64,000 nt of DNA from Shewanella loihica PV-4 (GTDB taxonomy: Bacteria > Pseudomonadota > Gammaproteobacteria > Enterobacterales > Shewanellaceae), in NCBI RefSeq assembly GCF_000016065.1, contig NC_009092.1, positions 1,054,001 through 1,118,000 of the forward strand, written 5' to 3'. Below, piece after piece: positions 25,082 to 33,949 of the stretch. Each line of letters starts with the position of its first letter. Within the stretch, counting starts at the first letter, position 1. The position numbers and the translations under genes are program-made. The notes beneath the pieces are model-generated. The model worked only from the letters and a program-made list of their open reading frames with translations. It was not told the DNA's origin and searched no databases.

Positions 25082-25471
25082 ATGGATAGACGATATCTTT
25101 TAACGGCCTTTAGCTACGCCCTGCTGGGGCTAGCCTTGGGCCTCTACATGGCGGCCTCCCACGACCATGGTCAGCTGGTGACCCACGCCCACATCATGAT
25201 GATAGGCTTTCTGATCTCCTTCAGTTATGCCCTCTGTTATCGCCTCTGGCTAGCGGCTTCTACGGGGGCGCATTCGGGGAAACTGGTCACGGCGCAGTTC
25301 TGGTTGCATCAGCTGGGCACCATAGGGGTCGCCATCGGCCTGTTCCTGCTCTATGGCGAGTTTGTGGCGCTGGAAGTGGTTGACCCTTTCCTGGCGATCG
25401 CCTCCTTTAGCGTGTTCGGCGGCGTCTTGCTGATGATGGTGCAGCTGCTTAAGGCCAGGCAGTTGGACTAA
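25082..25471 (+). CDS. Small four-helix integral membrane protein
   Basis: The product has 129 aa from the ATG at 25082, which has GGAG 11 bp upstream; an in-frame start at 25058 lacks support. Four hydrophobic segments span nearly the whole protein. The second begins THAHIMMIGFLISFSYALCYR, a His-rich motif reminiscent of a haem-binding helix of subunit I of haem-copper oxidases, but the protein is far too short to be one. I do not recognise a named family with confidence. It is followed by a strong bidirectional terminator shared with pepA on the other strand. Confidence 0.75.
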   Translation: MDRRYLLTAFSYALLGLALGLYMAASHDHGQLVTHAHIMMIGFLISFSYALCYRLWLAASTGAHSGKLVTAQFWLHQLGTIGVAIGLFLLYGEFVALEVVDPFLAIASFSVFGGVLLMMVQLLKARQLD

Positions 25472-25534
25472 GCAGGCGGGTAAAGCAGGAGGCTAGACTT
25501 CTAAACAAACCCATTTAGGAAGAGTCAATCCCAT

Positions 25535-25567
25535 AAAAAAAGGTGAAGCAATTGCTTCACCTTTTTT
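25535..25567. terminator. Bidirectional terminator between membrane protein gene and pepA
   Basis: AAAAAAAGGTGAAGCA and TGCTTCACCTTTTTT form a near-perfect palindrome with A and T runs at its ends. It acts for both convergent genes. Confidence 0.9.
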
Positions 25568-25607
25568 GTGTTAAACACGCCATGAGGCAGTGTCTAAGGG
25601 GAGTGGA

Positions 25608-27116
25608 TTACTCGCCCTGTTCAACGCCTGCACGGTTGATCAGGAACTGAGTCAGTAGCGGTACGGGACGACCGGTTGAGCCCTTGTTAGCACCACTGTT
25701 CCACGCGGTACCCGCCACATCAAGATGTGCCCAGTTGTACTTCTTGGCGAAGCGCGACAGGAAGCAGGCAGCTGTGATGGCACCGGCAGGACGACCACCC
25801 AGGTTGGTCATGTCGGCAAATGGACTTTCCAGATGCTCCTGGTACTCATCCCACAGCGGCATCCGCCATGCGCGGTCACCACTCTGCTCACCGGCGTTCA
25901 GTAGCTCGTGGGCCAGCGGGTTGTGTGAAGAGAATAGACCCGAGGCGTGTTTACCCAAGGCGATCACACAGGCACCGGTAAGGGTTGCCGTGTCAACGAC
26001 CAGCTCAGGGTCGAAACGCTCTACATAGGTGAGCACGTCACACAGTACCAGACGGCCTTCGGCGTCGGTGTTGAGCACTTCGACTGTCTGGCCCGACATA
26101 GTGGTCAGGATATCCCCTGGACGGTAGGCGTTGCTCGACGGCATGTTTTCACAGCCCGCCAGGATGCCCACTACGTTGATCGGCAACTTCAGCTCACACA
26201 GGGCCAGCATGGTACCGATAACGCCTGCGGCGCCGCCCATGTCATATTTCATCTCATCCATGGCTTCGCCAGGCTTGAGAGAGATACCGCCCGAGTCGAA
26301 GGTAAGACCCTTACCCACGAGCACGATTGGCTTCTCTGTGCTGTCTACCGCGCCCTTGTATTCCATGACGGTCATGACAGATTCGTTATGGCTGCCGCGG
26401 CCGACGGCCAGGTATGAGTTCATGCCAAGCTTGGCCATCTGCTCTTCGCCTACCGTGGTGACGGTGAGGTTTTCATGGTTCTCGGCAATCTGGCGTGCTT
26501 GAGAGGCCAGGTAAGCCGGGTTACAGATGTTTGGTGGCATGTTGGCCACGTCGCGACATAGCTGGGTACCGGTCGATACAGCCATACCGTGCTCGATGGC
26601 GCGCTCACCCACGGTGAGTTCGCGGCGGGTCGGTACATTGAAGACCAGCTTGCGCAGTGGACGACGGGTCTCGCCCTTACGGGTCTTGAGTGCGTCGAAG
26701 CTGTACAGACTATTTTGAGTCGATTCAACGGCTTCGCGTACTTTCCAATAGGTGTCACGGCCCTTAACGTGCAGTTCGGTCAGGAAGCAAACGGCCTCCA
26801 TTGAACCTGTATCGTTTAGGGTGTTGATGGTTTTAGTGATGATCTGCTTGTACTGGCGTTCGTCTAGTTCTCGTTCTTTGCCACAACCTACAAGAAGGAC
26901 GCGTTCACTCAAGACGTTGGGCACATGATGCAAAAGTAGCATCTGACCCGGCTTACCCTCTAAGTCGCCGCGGCGAAGTAAGTTGCTAATGTAGCCTTCA
27001 CTGATTTTATCCAGTTGCTCAGCAATACCAGAGAGGCGTCTAGGTTCATAGACACCAACGACAATACAGGCCGAACGTTGTTTTTCCGGGCTGCCGCTCT
27101 TAACGCTAAACTCCAT
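25608..27116 (-). CDS. pepA: Leucyl aminopeptidase PepA (M17)
   Basis: The product has 502 aa, the normal length for PepA. The N-terminal macrodomain-like part ([20 protein letters not shown]) is followed by the C-terminal catalytic domain with [26 protein letters not shown] and the family signature [10 protein letters not shown], whose Asp and Glu bind two metal ions. The enzyme removes N-terminal residues from peptides in the cytoplasm as a hexamer. In E. coli PepA also binds DNA in cer/Xer recombination and carAB control. It is divergent from lptF-lptG, an arrangement conserved in gammaproteobacteria. Confidence 0.97.
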   Translation of the reverse strand: MEFSVKSGSPEKQRSACIVVGVYEPRRLSGIAEQLDKISEGYISNLLRRGDLEGKPGQMLLLHHVPNVLSERVLLVGCGKERELDERQYKQIITKTINTLNDTGSMEAVCFLTELHVKGRDTYWKVREAVESTQNSLYSFDALKTRKGETRRPLRKLVFNVPTRRELTVGERAIEHGMAVSTGTQLCRDVANMPPNICNPAYLASQARQIAENHENLTVTTVGEEQMAKLGMNSYLAVGRGSHNESVMTVMEYKGAVDSTEKPIVLVGKGLTFDSGGISLKPGEAMDEMKYDMGGAAGVIGTMLALCELKLPINVVGILAGCENMPSSNAYRPGDILTTMSGQTVEVLNTDAEGRLVLCDVLTYVERFDPELVVDTATLTGACVIALGKHASGLFSSHNPLAHELLNAGEQSGDRAWRMPLWDEYQEHLESPFADMTNLGGRPAGAITAACFLSRFAKKYNWAHLDVAGTAWNSGANKGSTGRPVPLLTQFLINRAGVEQGE

Positions 27117-27268
27117 GAGCTCTCCTAGATTCTTAAAGACAAATATTATTATTTATTAGATAATGTCTGCTTGTGTCCAAAACGGACCTAAAATTGGTAC
27201 ACCAATGTTAATTTTTCAGGTGTTTTTCTGCCATTTTTAGTTAAAGGCTGGTCACAAAACTACCAAAA

Positions 27269-27281
27269 GTAGACAGTCTAC
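27269..27281. promoter_or_regulatory. Palindrome in the pepA-lptF divergent region
   Basis: GTAGAC-A-GTCTAC is a perfect 6-bp inverted repeat with one central base, lying 55 bp before lptF. It is a candidate operator in the 220-bp region that must hold both promoters. I cannot name the regulator. Confidence 0.3.
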
Positions 27282-27336
27282 ATGAAAAGTGGGCTGATAC
27301 CAGCATAAATATAAGTTTAGGGACTGGATCCTGCCT

Positions 27337-28449
27337 GTGATTGTATTTAGATACTTGATTCGTGAAGTTTTAAAAGCGCAGATGGCAGTGCTTTTAGTAC
27401 TGTTAGCTATTTTTATTAGCCAACATTTTGTTCGTGTACTCGCTGATGCATCCGATGGCGAGTTTCCCGCCTCTCTGGTGATGACCCTCCTAGGCCTTAA
27501 TCTTCCCTATCTTGCCGTGCTTGTGGTGCCTCTGAGTCTGTTTTTGGGGATCCTGGTGGCCCATGGCCGTATGTACGCCGAAAGCGAGATGGTGGTCTTC
27601 CACAGCGTCGGCGTGAGTGAATGGTATGTCACTCGGGTGACCCTGCTACTCGCCGTCGCCAACATGCTGTTTACCGGCTTTTTAGTCATCTATGTCACCC
27701 CCTGGGCCGAAGAGACCCAAAACCGTGTGCTTGAAAATGCCCAGTCGGAGGCAGGCCTGGCGGCATTGACCCAGGGGCGTTTCCAGACCAGTCCTAACGG
27801 CCGCGCGGTACTCTTCGTCGAGCGGATCGGCCGTGACAATCAACTGGATAAGGTGTTCGTGGCTCAGCTACCAGACCCGGAAGATGGCGCCAGCCAGTCC
27901 AATATCGTGGTGGCCCAAGGGGGCAGCGTGATCGAGGATGAAAGCGGCGAGCAGCGCCTCAAGCTCAACGATGGTATCCAGTACCAGAGCAAGCAGAATC
28001 AGCTCGATTATCAGGTGGTGCAGTTTGCCGGTTACGAGATGCAGATCAAGGAGCAGGAGGTGGATCAGCGCCGCCGCAAACTGTCGGCCTTGCCAATCGA
28101 CCAGCTGCTGGATACCGAGGGGCCCGAGGCCGTGGCCGAGTTCCACTGGCGTCTGGCCATCCCGCTGGCGATCCCTTTCATGACGCTGATCGCTGTGCCC
28201 ATGGCGCGGGTGAATGTGCGCCAGGGTAAGTTTGCCAAGATGTTCCCGGCGATCTTGCTCTATCTGGGTTATTTCGGCTTGATGATTGCCGGGCGCAAGG
28301 CGCTCGAAGATGAGGTGATCCCAGCCTATCTCGGTATGTGGTGGATCCATGCCTCGGCGCTGTTTTTAGGGATGTTGCTGCTGAGTAAGGAGCGCCCCGC
28401 GGGGGCTAAGCTTTCTGGCTTGCTAAAGCGTAAGAAGGTGGCGGCATGA
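27337..28449 (+). CDS. lptF: LPS export ABC transporter permease LptF
   Basis: The product has 370 aa from a GTG at 27337, whose MIVFRYLIREVLKAQ start matches the family and has GGGA upstream. Three N-terminal transmembrane helices, a periplasmic beta-jellyroll (about 130-265) and three C-terminal helices (AIPLAIPFMTLIAVPMARV onward) make the LptF/LptG fold. With LptG and the ATPase LptB it extracts lipopolysaccharide from the inner membrane and feeds it to LptC and LptA. It is the first gene of a two-gene operon; its stop overlaps the lptG start by 4 bp (ATGA). Confidence 0.97.
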   Translation: MIVFRYLIREVLKAQMAVLLVLLAIFISQHFVRVLADASDGEFPASLVMTLLGLNLPYLAVLVVPLSLFLGILVAHGRMYAESEMVVFHSVGVSEWYVTRVTLLLAVANMLFTGFLVIYVTPWAEETQNRVLENAQSEAGLAALTQGRFQTSPNGRAVLFVERIGRDNQLDKVFVAQLPDPEDGASQSNIVVAQGGSVIEDESGEQRLKLNDGIQYQSKQNQLDYQVVQFAGYEMQIKEQEVDQRRRKLSALPIDQLLDTEGPEAVAEFHWRLAIPLAIPFMTLIAVPMARVNVRQGKFAKMFPAILLYLGYFGLMIAGRKALEDEVIPAYLGMWWIHASALFLGMLLLSKERPAGAKLSGLLKRKKVAA

Positions 28450-29504
28450 GAATTCTAGATTTATATATCGCCCGTGTCCTGCTGAGCACCTCGGCCCTGT
28501 GTCTGCTGGTGTTAACTGGCCTGTCTGGCATCATCAAGTGGGTGGATCAGATTCGTCTGGTGGGACGCGGTACCTACACCATGGTGGATGCCGGCATCTA
28601 TGTGCTGTTTCTGATCCCGCGGGATATCGAGATGTTTTTCCCCATGGCGGTGCTCCTCGGGGCGCTGATCGGCATGGGCATGCTGGCGTCGAACTCTGAG
28701 CTGGTGGTGATGCAGTCGGCGGGCTTGTCTCGCTTTCAGATCACCCTGTCGGCGATGAAGACGGCGGTGCCGCTGATGCTCTTGGTGATGGCCCTGGGGG
28801 AATGGGGCGCGCCGGTGGCCGAACGTCACGGCAAGGAGCTGCAGGCGGTTAAACTCTCCGGCGGTAGCCTGTTTAAGTCGAGCCGGGGGATCTGGGCCAA
28901 AGATGGTGACCTGTTCGTTAACATAGGCGAGATAGAGGATATCAACAGCCTGCACAATATCGTGCTCTATGAGTTCGACGATAAACTGAATCTGGTGGGC
29001 ACCATAGAGGCGCGCCGTGGCGTTTACTCTAAGGATCATTGGCGCCTGCTCGATGTGCGTCAGACCAAGATCACTCCAGAGCAGGTGAGCCTGACGGATC
29101 TCACCCTGTATCGCTGGGAGTCGACTCTGACCCCGGATAAGCTGAGCGTAGTGTCGGTAAAACCCGAGGCCTTGTCGATTCAGGGGCTGGTGGATTATCT
29201 CGAGTACCTGAGGGTGAATAACCAGGATTCGGGCCGCTATGAGCTGGCACTATGGCGTAAGATCATGCAGCCTATCACTGTGGCCGTGATGATGCTGGTG
29301 GCCCTGTCATTCGTGTTTGGTCCGCTGCGTACTGTGACCATGGGCGCGCGGGTGCTGCTGGGTGTCGTCGCTGGTTTCAGCTTCTATATCTGTAACGAGA
29401 TCTTCGGCCCCATGACTCTGGTGTATGGCCTACCGGCCGTGCTGGGCGCCGTGATGCCGCCGCTTATCTTCAGTAGCGCGGCCATCTACTATATTCGCCG
29501 CTAG
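28446..29504 (+). CDS. lptG: LPS export ABC transporter permease LptG
   Basis: The product has 352 aa. It begins MRILDLYIARVLLSTSALC, has three helices, a periplasmic jellyroll with RRGVYSKDHWRLLDVR, then three more helices (MQPITVAVMMLVALSFVFGPL). It is the partner of LptF in the inner-membrane LptB2FG extractor. The 4-bp overlap with lptF implies translational coupling and equal dosage. A bidirectional terminator follows. Confidence 0.97.
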   Translation: MRILDLYIARVLLSTSALCLLVLTGLSGIIKWVDQIRLVGRGTYTMVDAGIYVLFLIPRDIEMFFPMAVLLGALIGMGMLASNSELVVMQSAGLSRFQITLSAMKTAVPLMLLVMALGEWGAPVAERHGKELQAVKLSGGSLFKSSRGIWAKDGDLFVNIGEIEDINSLHNIVLYEFDDKLNLVGTIEARRGVYSKDHWRLLDVRQTKITPEQVSLTDLTLYRWESTLTPDKLSVVSVKPEALSIQGLVDYLEYLRVNNQDSGRYELALWRKIMQPITVAVMMLVALSFVFGPLRTVTMGARVLLGVVAGFSFYICNEIFGPMTLVYGLPAVLGAVMPPLIFSSAAIYYIRR

Positions 29505-29531
29505 GCTATTTCTACTAAAGATGAGCTCATT

Positions 29532-29559
29532 AAAAAAAGGACCCCTAGGGTCCTTTTTT
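29532..29559. terminator. Bidirectional terminator after lptG
   Basis: AAAAAAAGGACCC and GGGTCCTTTTTT form a hairpin between lptG and the convergent RDD gene. Confidence 0.9.
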
Positions 29560-29575
29560 CTTGTCTGAGTTTAGC

Positions 29576-30085
29576 TTACACGCCGTGCCAGTTACGCATC
29601 TGGTTGGCTTCTTTGGAGAGCACCACCACTTCCGAGCGGGTCATCATATCCTGTAGCGCCAGCTTGTCGCCGTTGATCAAGATCCACAGGTTACCTATGC
29701 CAAGTAGCGACCAGACGAGACGTGCGGTGGCGGTGATCATGCTCAGGCTTTGCCCGTTGGGATGTTGGATCTTCAAACGCCAGGCGCGCATGCCCAGGGT
29801 CTGGCCGCCATAGCTCCAAAACAGCACATAGAAGAGGCCGACGCAGAAGGCGATCCACAGCTGATAAACACCCTTGTATAGCGGTGTGCCATTCAGCAGA
29901 TCTGAGACATGTTCGAAGCCATTCATGGCCAGCAGGCCACTGCTGGTAAGGGCGGTAAAGATACCGAAGCCTATGGCTCCGGCCACCATGTAGACGGCGA
30001 CCGCCAGCAGCAGGTCGTACACTATCGCGCCCAGGCGGCGAAAGAAGCCGGCTCTGGGAAAATTGGCATGTTCAATATTAGACAT
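29576..30085 (-). CDS. RDD family membrane protein
   Basis: The product has 169 aa. It opens with the family motif RAGFFRRLGAIVYDLLLAVAV, which contains the Arg and Asp residues that name RDD, and has three to four transmembrane helices. TLGMRAWRLKIQHPNGQSLS is the second conserved stretch. RDD proteins are poorly characterised; some have been linked to ion transport or have been called assembly factors. It is followed upstream by a DUF2960 gene with a 60-bp gap on the same strand. Confidence 0.9.
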   Translation of the reverse strand: MSNIEHANFPRAGFFRRLGAIVYDLLLAVAVYMVAGAIGFGIFTALTSSGLLAMNGFEHVSDLLNGTPLYKGVYQLWIAFCVGLFYVLFWSYGGQTLGMRAWRLKIQHPNGQSLSMITATARLVWSLLGIGNLWILINGDKLALQDMMTRSEVVVLSKEANQMRNWHGV

Positions 30086-30146
30086 TCAGGGCCTACATCA
30101 TCTGGTAAAAGGCGAAAATGGGTGGCTTATTCTAGCGAACTTGGCC

Positions 30147-30407
30147 TTAGCTTTCATCCTGTGCGCTTTCATCTCGAATAAAGTGGATGTCGCTAAAGCC
30201 GAAACGGGCGAACTCCTTCTGGCGATAGTCTTTCACCGCCTGGGAACCCTTGGAGGTCATGGCGACCTGCGCCTCCATGGCGAGGTAGCGGGTCAGATCG
30301 ATTCCCTCGGCTGCGGCCACGGCTTCGTATATGTCATGAAACTTGTCGTAGACGAAGTTGATCTCTTTGTATTGATTCTTAAAGGTATAACCGACTCTGC
30401 GGGCCAT
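30147..30407 (-). CDS. DUF2960-like small protein
   Basis: The product has 86 aa. It is a soluble protein beginning MARRVGYTFKNQYKEINFVY, with the segment YDKFHDIYEAVAAAEGIDLT that I associate with DUF2960, a small family of Shewanella and Vibrio. The function is unknown. It is on the same strand as the RDD gene downstream and a GNAT gene upstream, with gaps of about 60 bp, so the three may be co-transcribed. Confidence 0.8.
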   Translation of the reverse strand: MARRVGYTFKNQYKEINFVYDKFHDIYEAVAAAEGIDLTRYLAMEAQVAMTSKGSQAVKDYRQKEFARFGFSDIHFIRDESAQDES

Positions 30408-30463
30408 AGCATTCTCTTAAAGTAGCACTTTCTTAAATAAGGGTTCTTTTAAAATAGTTTCTT

Positions 30464-30976
30464 TCAGTCCTGATAGGCATAGCCAGGGTTATCTGCGTCG
30501 ATGGCATACACCATGTAGCAGGCATCTTCCGGGTAGCTGCCTAAGGATTTGTCGATTATACGCGATTTAAAGCCCAGACGTTGCCAATATGTGTGGGCGC
30601 CGCCCACGGCCACTAGCGAGATGCTATCCAGCGCCTTGTTTCTGGCCTGTTCGATGAGGCGATTAAACACGGCCGCGCCGGCCCCCAGGCCCCGAGCCTT
30701 GGCTGAAAAGGCGATATCGTGCAGGTAGAGGGTCTCCTGCTTGGGCGCTGCGTCGAGCACCTGCTCCAGACTCGGCGGCAGGTCGCGCTGCCAGGGGTGC
30801 GCCAGGCAATAGCCTATGACGGCATCGTCTTGCGTGACCACAAAACAGGTCTGTGGGGAGAGCCGGGCCTTACTCTGCAGGGCAGCGAGGGACTCGGGCT
30901 CGATGTCGGGATAGCACTCGTCTTGAATGCGTAAAATGGCTGGCCAATCCTGGGCCTGTATCTCTCGTATCTGCAT
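30464..30976 (-). CDS. GNAT-family N-acetyltransferase
   Basis: The product has 170 aa from the ATG at 30976 (MQIREIQAQDWPAILRIQDE, a typical GNAT beginning); the frame extends upstream to 31030 without a better site. The acetyl-CoA binding motif is LHDIAFSAKARGLGAGAAVF, and the late motif HTYWQRLGFKS is usual for the fold. The acceptor substrate is not evident. It may be co-transcribed with the two small genes after it. Confidence 0.85.
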   Translation of the reverse strand: MQIREIQAQDWPAILRIQDECYPDIEPESLAALQSKARLSPQTCFVVTQDDAVIGYCLAHPWQRDLPPSLEQVLDAAPKQETLYLHDIAFSAKARGLGAGAAVFNRLIEQARNKALDSISLVAVGGAHTYWQRLGFKSRIIDKSLGSYPEDACYMVYAIDADNPGYAYQD

Positions 30977-31348
30977 TACTAATGTTTCTAATTTCGAGGG
31001 GCTGGAGCCTTTAAGGGCGCATTGGGGCAAAGGTTAGATGTTCGCACAGCTTTTAGGCCTTATCAATGGCACAGGTAAGGGGTTAAGATTAGTCAAAACA
31101 AATGTGAATATTGGCTATTTACTCAATTATTCAGTCTGTTATTCTCTAACCTCGGTGGCTCGCCTGCCTTGGCAAGTCGTATCTTGTCTGAGCCGCCCAT
31201 CTAGGAATACTAGCAAGGACTATCAGTTAAGAACTATTCGCTTAGGACTATCAGTTTAACAATCGACGTATAGCAATATACGTGCGCGATATTAAGCGGG
31301 CCTTAAATCCTCACTAGGGGCTTTGGCATTATCTCATGGAGAGAGACA
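30977..31348. other. Divergent intergenic region, no gene called
   Basis: This 372-bp gap separates the leftward GNAT gene from the rightward yqiJ. It contains two copies of AGGACTATCAGTT (near 31217 and 31241). A 73-codon plus-strand frame within it has no recognisable product or ribosome site. Confidence 0.5.
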
Positions 31349-31984
31349 GTGGATTTTTTACTGCTTACCGATAACTTACCCTACAGCCTGGCGCTGGCCT
31401 TGGTGATCCTCTTGGGCCTGGTCGAAGGCTTCTCTATGGTCTTTGGCCTGAGTCTGTTTGGCCTGCTGGACGATCTGACGCCCATGGAGATGGACGCCGA
31501 TGTCGACACCGGCGTGTCTGGGGTCACAGGCGTAGCCGGCTGGCTCTGCCTGGATCGCCTGCCACTGCTTATCTGGCTGGTGCTGGCCCTGACCAGCTTC
31601 GCCATCGCCGGCTTTGCGATCAACTATCTGGCAATCTCGTTTCACGGCGCCTTGCCGGCGCCCCTAAGTATTCCGCTGGCCATAGTGCTCGGCGCATTTT
31701 CCTGCCGTATCCTCGGCGCCCGTCTCGCCAATCTGTTGCCCAAGAATGAAACCTCGGCTGTCTCGGTAGACGAGCTCAGCGGTCTGGTAGGCGTCGTGAC
31801 CTTAGGCTGTGCCCGCAAGGGATTTCCCAGCGAGGCAGTGGTGAAAGATGCCTATCAGCAGAAACATTATGTGCTGGTGGAACCCGAGCTGGCGGGCGAG
31901 GCCTTCTCCCAGGGCACCTCTGTGGTGCTGCTCAATCGCAATGGCCAGGTCTGGTCTGTGGTGCAATTTAACGATGAAATTTAG
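31349..31984 (+). CDS. yqiJ: YqiJ-like OB-fold membrane protein
   Basis: The product has 211 aa from a GTG at 31349 with GGAG upstream. Several hydrophobic segments (LALALVILLGLVEGFSMVFG, RLPLLIWLVLALTSFAIAGF, PLAIVLGAFSCRILGA) precede a C-terminal soluble OB-like domain with LSGLVGVVTLGCARKGFPSE. E. coli YqiJ has the same layout and pairs with the flotillin YqiK, as here (54 bp between genes). These NfeD-like partners help flotillins organise membrane microdomains. The pairing is strong support for the assignment. Confidence 0.85.
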   Translation: MDFLLLTDNLPYSLALALVILLGLVEGFSMVFGLSLFGLLDDLTPMEMDADVDTGVSGVTGVAGWLCLDRLPLLIWLVLALTSFAIAGFAINYLAISFHGALPAPLSIPLAIVLGAFSCRILGARLANLLPKNETSAVSVDELSGLVGVVTLGCARKGFPSEAVVKDAYQQKHYVLVEPELAGEAFSQGTSVVLLNRNGQVWSVVQFNDEI

Positions 31985-32038
31985 GCAGCCTTGCTGCCGT
32001 AAAACCTGCTTATAACAAGCTTAGATTAAGGATGAAAC

Positions 32039-33826
32039 ATGAACGAAGTTGAAGGAATAGGCGTGTCATTGGGTGGCAGCTTTGTGTTTATTGCCGCTGG
32101 CGCTGTGTTAATCGGTATCTTGGTGATCGGCATGATCTTCGCCAAGTTGTATCGACGAGCGTCGAAAGAGACCGCCTTTGTGAGGACAGGTTTTGGCGGC
32201 GAGAAGATCATCAAAGATGGCGGCGCCATAGTGCTGCCGGTGCTGCATGAGACCATAGCCGTTAACATGAACACCCTGCGGATCGAGGTGGAGAAGATGC
32301 AGAAAGATGCGCTGATCACCAAAGATCGCATGCGGGTGGATGTGCGCGCCGACTTCTATCTGCGCGTGGCGCCGAGTGTGGAGGGGATCTCTATGGCCGC
32401 GCAGACCTTAGGTACCCGCACGACTCGGGTCGAAGAGGTGAAGAAGCTGATGGAGTCTAAGTTTGTCGACGTGCTACGCGCGGTGGCGGCCGAGATGACC
32501 ATGACAGAGATGCATGAGCAGCGCGCCGACTTCGTGCAGCGGGTGCAGAACAACGTCGCCAACGATCTGGAGAAGAACGGTCTAGAGCTGGAATCGGTTT
32601 CTCTGACAGGTTTCGACCAGACAGACCTGCAATTCTTCAATGAAAATAACGCCTTCGATGCCGAGGGTCGCGCACGTCTTGCTAAGATCATCGAAGAGAA
32701 GCGCAAAGAGACCAACGACATCGAACAGGAAAACCGTATCAAGATAGAGCAGCGTAACCTGGAAGCCGAGAAGGAGTCGTTGGAGATCGAGAAGGCGGAA
32801 GAAGAAGCGCGTCTGGTGCAGCAACAGGCACTGGAATTTAAGCGCGCCGAACAGAAGGCGGAGATCCTCAAGAAGCAGGAGCAGAAGAGCCGCGAAGAGC
32901 GTGAGGCGGAGATCGCCAAGGAGCGCGCGGTAGAGACGGCGCAAATTGAGAAGACTAAAGATATCGAGACCCGCGAGATCGAGAAGCGTAAGGCGATCGA
33001 GCAGTCACGAATTCAGCAGCAGCGCGATATCGAGGTGGCCGAGCAGGACAAGCAGATCGCGGTGGCGCAGAAGTCGGAAGAGGAGTCTGCCGCTCGTGCC
33101 AAGGCGGCCGAGGCAGAGAAGCTCAAGGTTGAGAAAGAGGAAGCGGTGATTACCGTGCGTCAGGTAGCCGAGGCTAACCGTCGTAAAGAGATCGAGGTGA
33201 TCGATGCCCGCAAGGAAGCCGAGCGTGATGCGGTGGGCGTGACGGTCGAGGCGGAAGCCGAGAAACGCGCCGCCGAAGATAAGGCAAGCGCGATCCTTAC
33301 CGAGGCGAAGGCGGCAGCCGATGCCAAGAAGCTCAAGGCCGAGGCAGACGAGAAGGTATACGCCGTCGAGGCGGCCGGTAAGCAGGCATTGCACGAGGCG
33401 GAAAACGTGCTCAGCAGCGAGCAGATCGAACTGCAAAAAGCGTTGGCCATGCTCAAAGCCCTGCCGGAAGTGGTGGCTCAGGCGGTCAAGCCGCTGGAGA
33501 ACATCGAAGGGATCAAGATCCTCCAGGGCTACGGCACCTCGGGGGCGACTCAGGGCAATGGCGAGACGGTACTTAGCCAGGGTGGCATTGCCGAGCAGGT
33601 GACCTCTGCGGCGCTGAATTACCGCGCCAACGCACCAATCGTCGATGCCATGCTAAGAGAGCTGGGCATGGTGGATGGCAAGCATGGCGGACTCAACGAC
33701 CTGCTTAAAGGCCACAACATGATCACCCAAGATATGCTGGGCGCCGGCGAGATGAGTGACGAGAGTCAAGGGGCTCACTCTCCCTTGAACGGTAAGACGC
33801 CGCGCGAGGGCGATGCCGCCAACTAG
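32039..33826 (+). CDS. yqiK: Flotillin family protein YqiK
   Basis: The product has 595 aa, with AAGGA before the ATG at 32039. An N-terminal membrane helix (FVFIAAGAVLIGILVIGMIF) is followed by the SPFH/band-7 domain (about 40-215, with GGAIVLPVLHETIAVNMNTL and ADFYLRVAP), then a very long Glu/Lys/Ala coiled coil (about 215-470). A less charged C-terminus contains KALAMLKALPEVVAQAVKPL. Flotillins oligomerise into membrane rafts affecting membrane fluidity and protein assembly. It is co-directional with yqiJ and ends at an intrinsic terminator. Confidence 0.95.
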   Translation: MNEVEGIGVSLGGSFVFIAAGAVLIGILVIGMIFAKLYRRASKETAFVRTGFGGEKIIKDGGAIVLPVLHETIAVNMNTLRIEVEKMQKDALITKDRMRVDVRADFYLRVAPSVEGISMAAQTLGTRTTRVEEVKKLMESKFVDVLRAVAAEMTMTEMHEQRADFVQRVQNNVANDLEKNGLELESVSLTGFDQTDLQFFNENNAFDAEGRARLAKIIEEKRKETNDIEQENRIKIEQRNLEAEKESLEIEKAEEEARLVQQQALEFKRAEQKAEILKKQEQKSREEREAEIAKERAVETAQIEKTKDIETREIEKRKAIEQSRIQQQRDIEVAEQDKQIAVAQKSEEESAARAKAAEAEKLKVEKEEAVITVRQVAEANRRKEIEVIDARKEAERDAVGVTVEAEAEKRAAEDKASAILTEAKAAADAKKLKAEADEKVYAVEAAGKQALHEAENVLSSEQIELQKALAMLKALPEVVAQAVKPLENIEGIKILQGYGTSGATQGNGETVLSQGGIAEQVTSAALNYRANAPIVDAMLRELGMVDGKHGGLNDLLKGHNMITQDMLGAGEMSDESQGAHSPLNGKTPREGDAAN

Positions 33827-33880
33827 GCGACATGACGATGACGAGTCAGCTTACAGAATAAAGCTGTCGGTAATAGAAGA

Positions 33881-33911
33881 AAAAAGGCTAGCGCATTGCG
33901 CTAGCCTTTTT
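33881..33911. terminator. Bidirectional terminator after yqiK
   Basis: AAAAAGGCTAGCGCA and TGCGCTAGCCTTTTT form a perfect hairpin between yqiK and the convergent M32 peptidase gene. Confidence 0.92.
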
Positions 33912-33949
33912 GTTTGCCTTGTTGCGAGTTTAACCTAACTTAACCGAAC

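Noticed and set aside
31038..31259. 73-codon plus-strand frame in the gap before yqiJ
   Set aside because: No ribosome site and no recognisable sequence.
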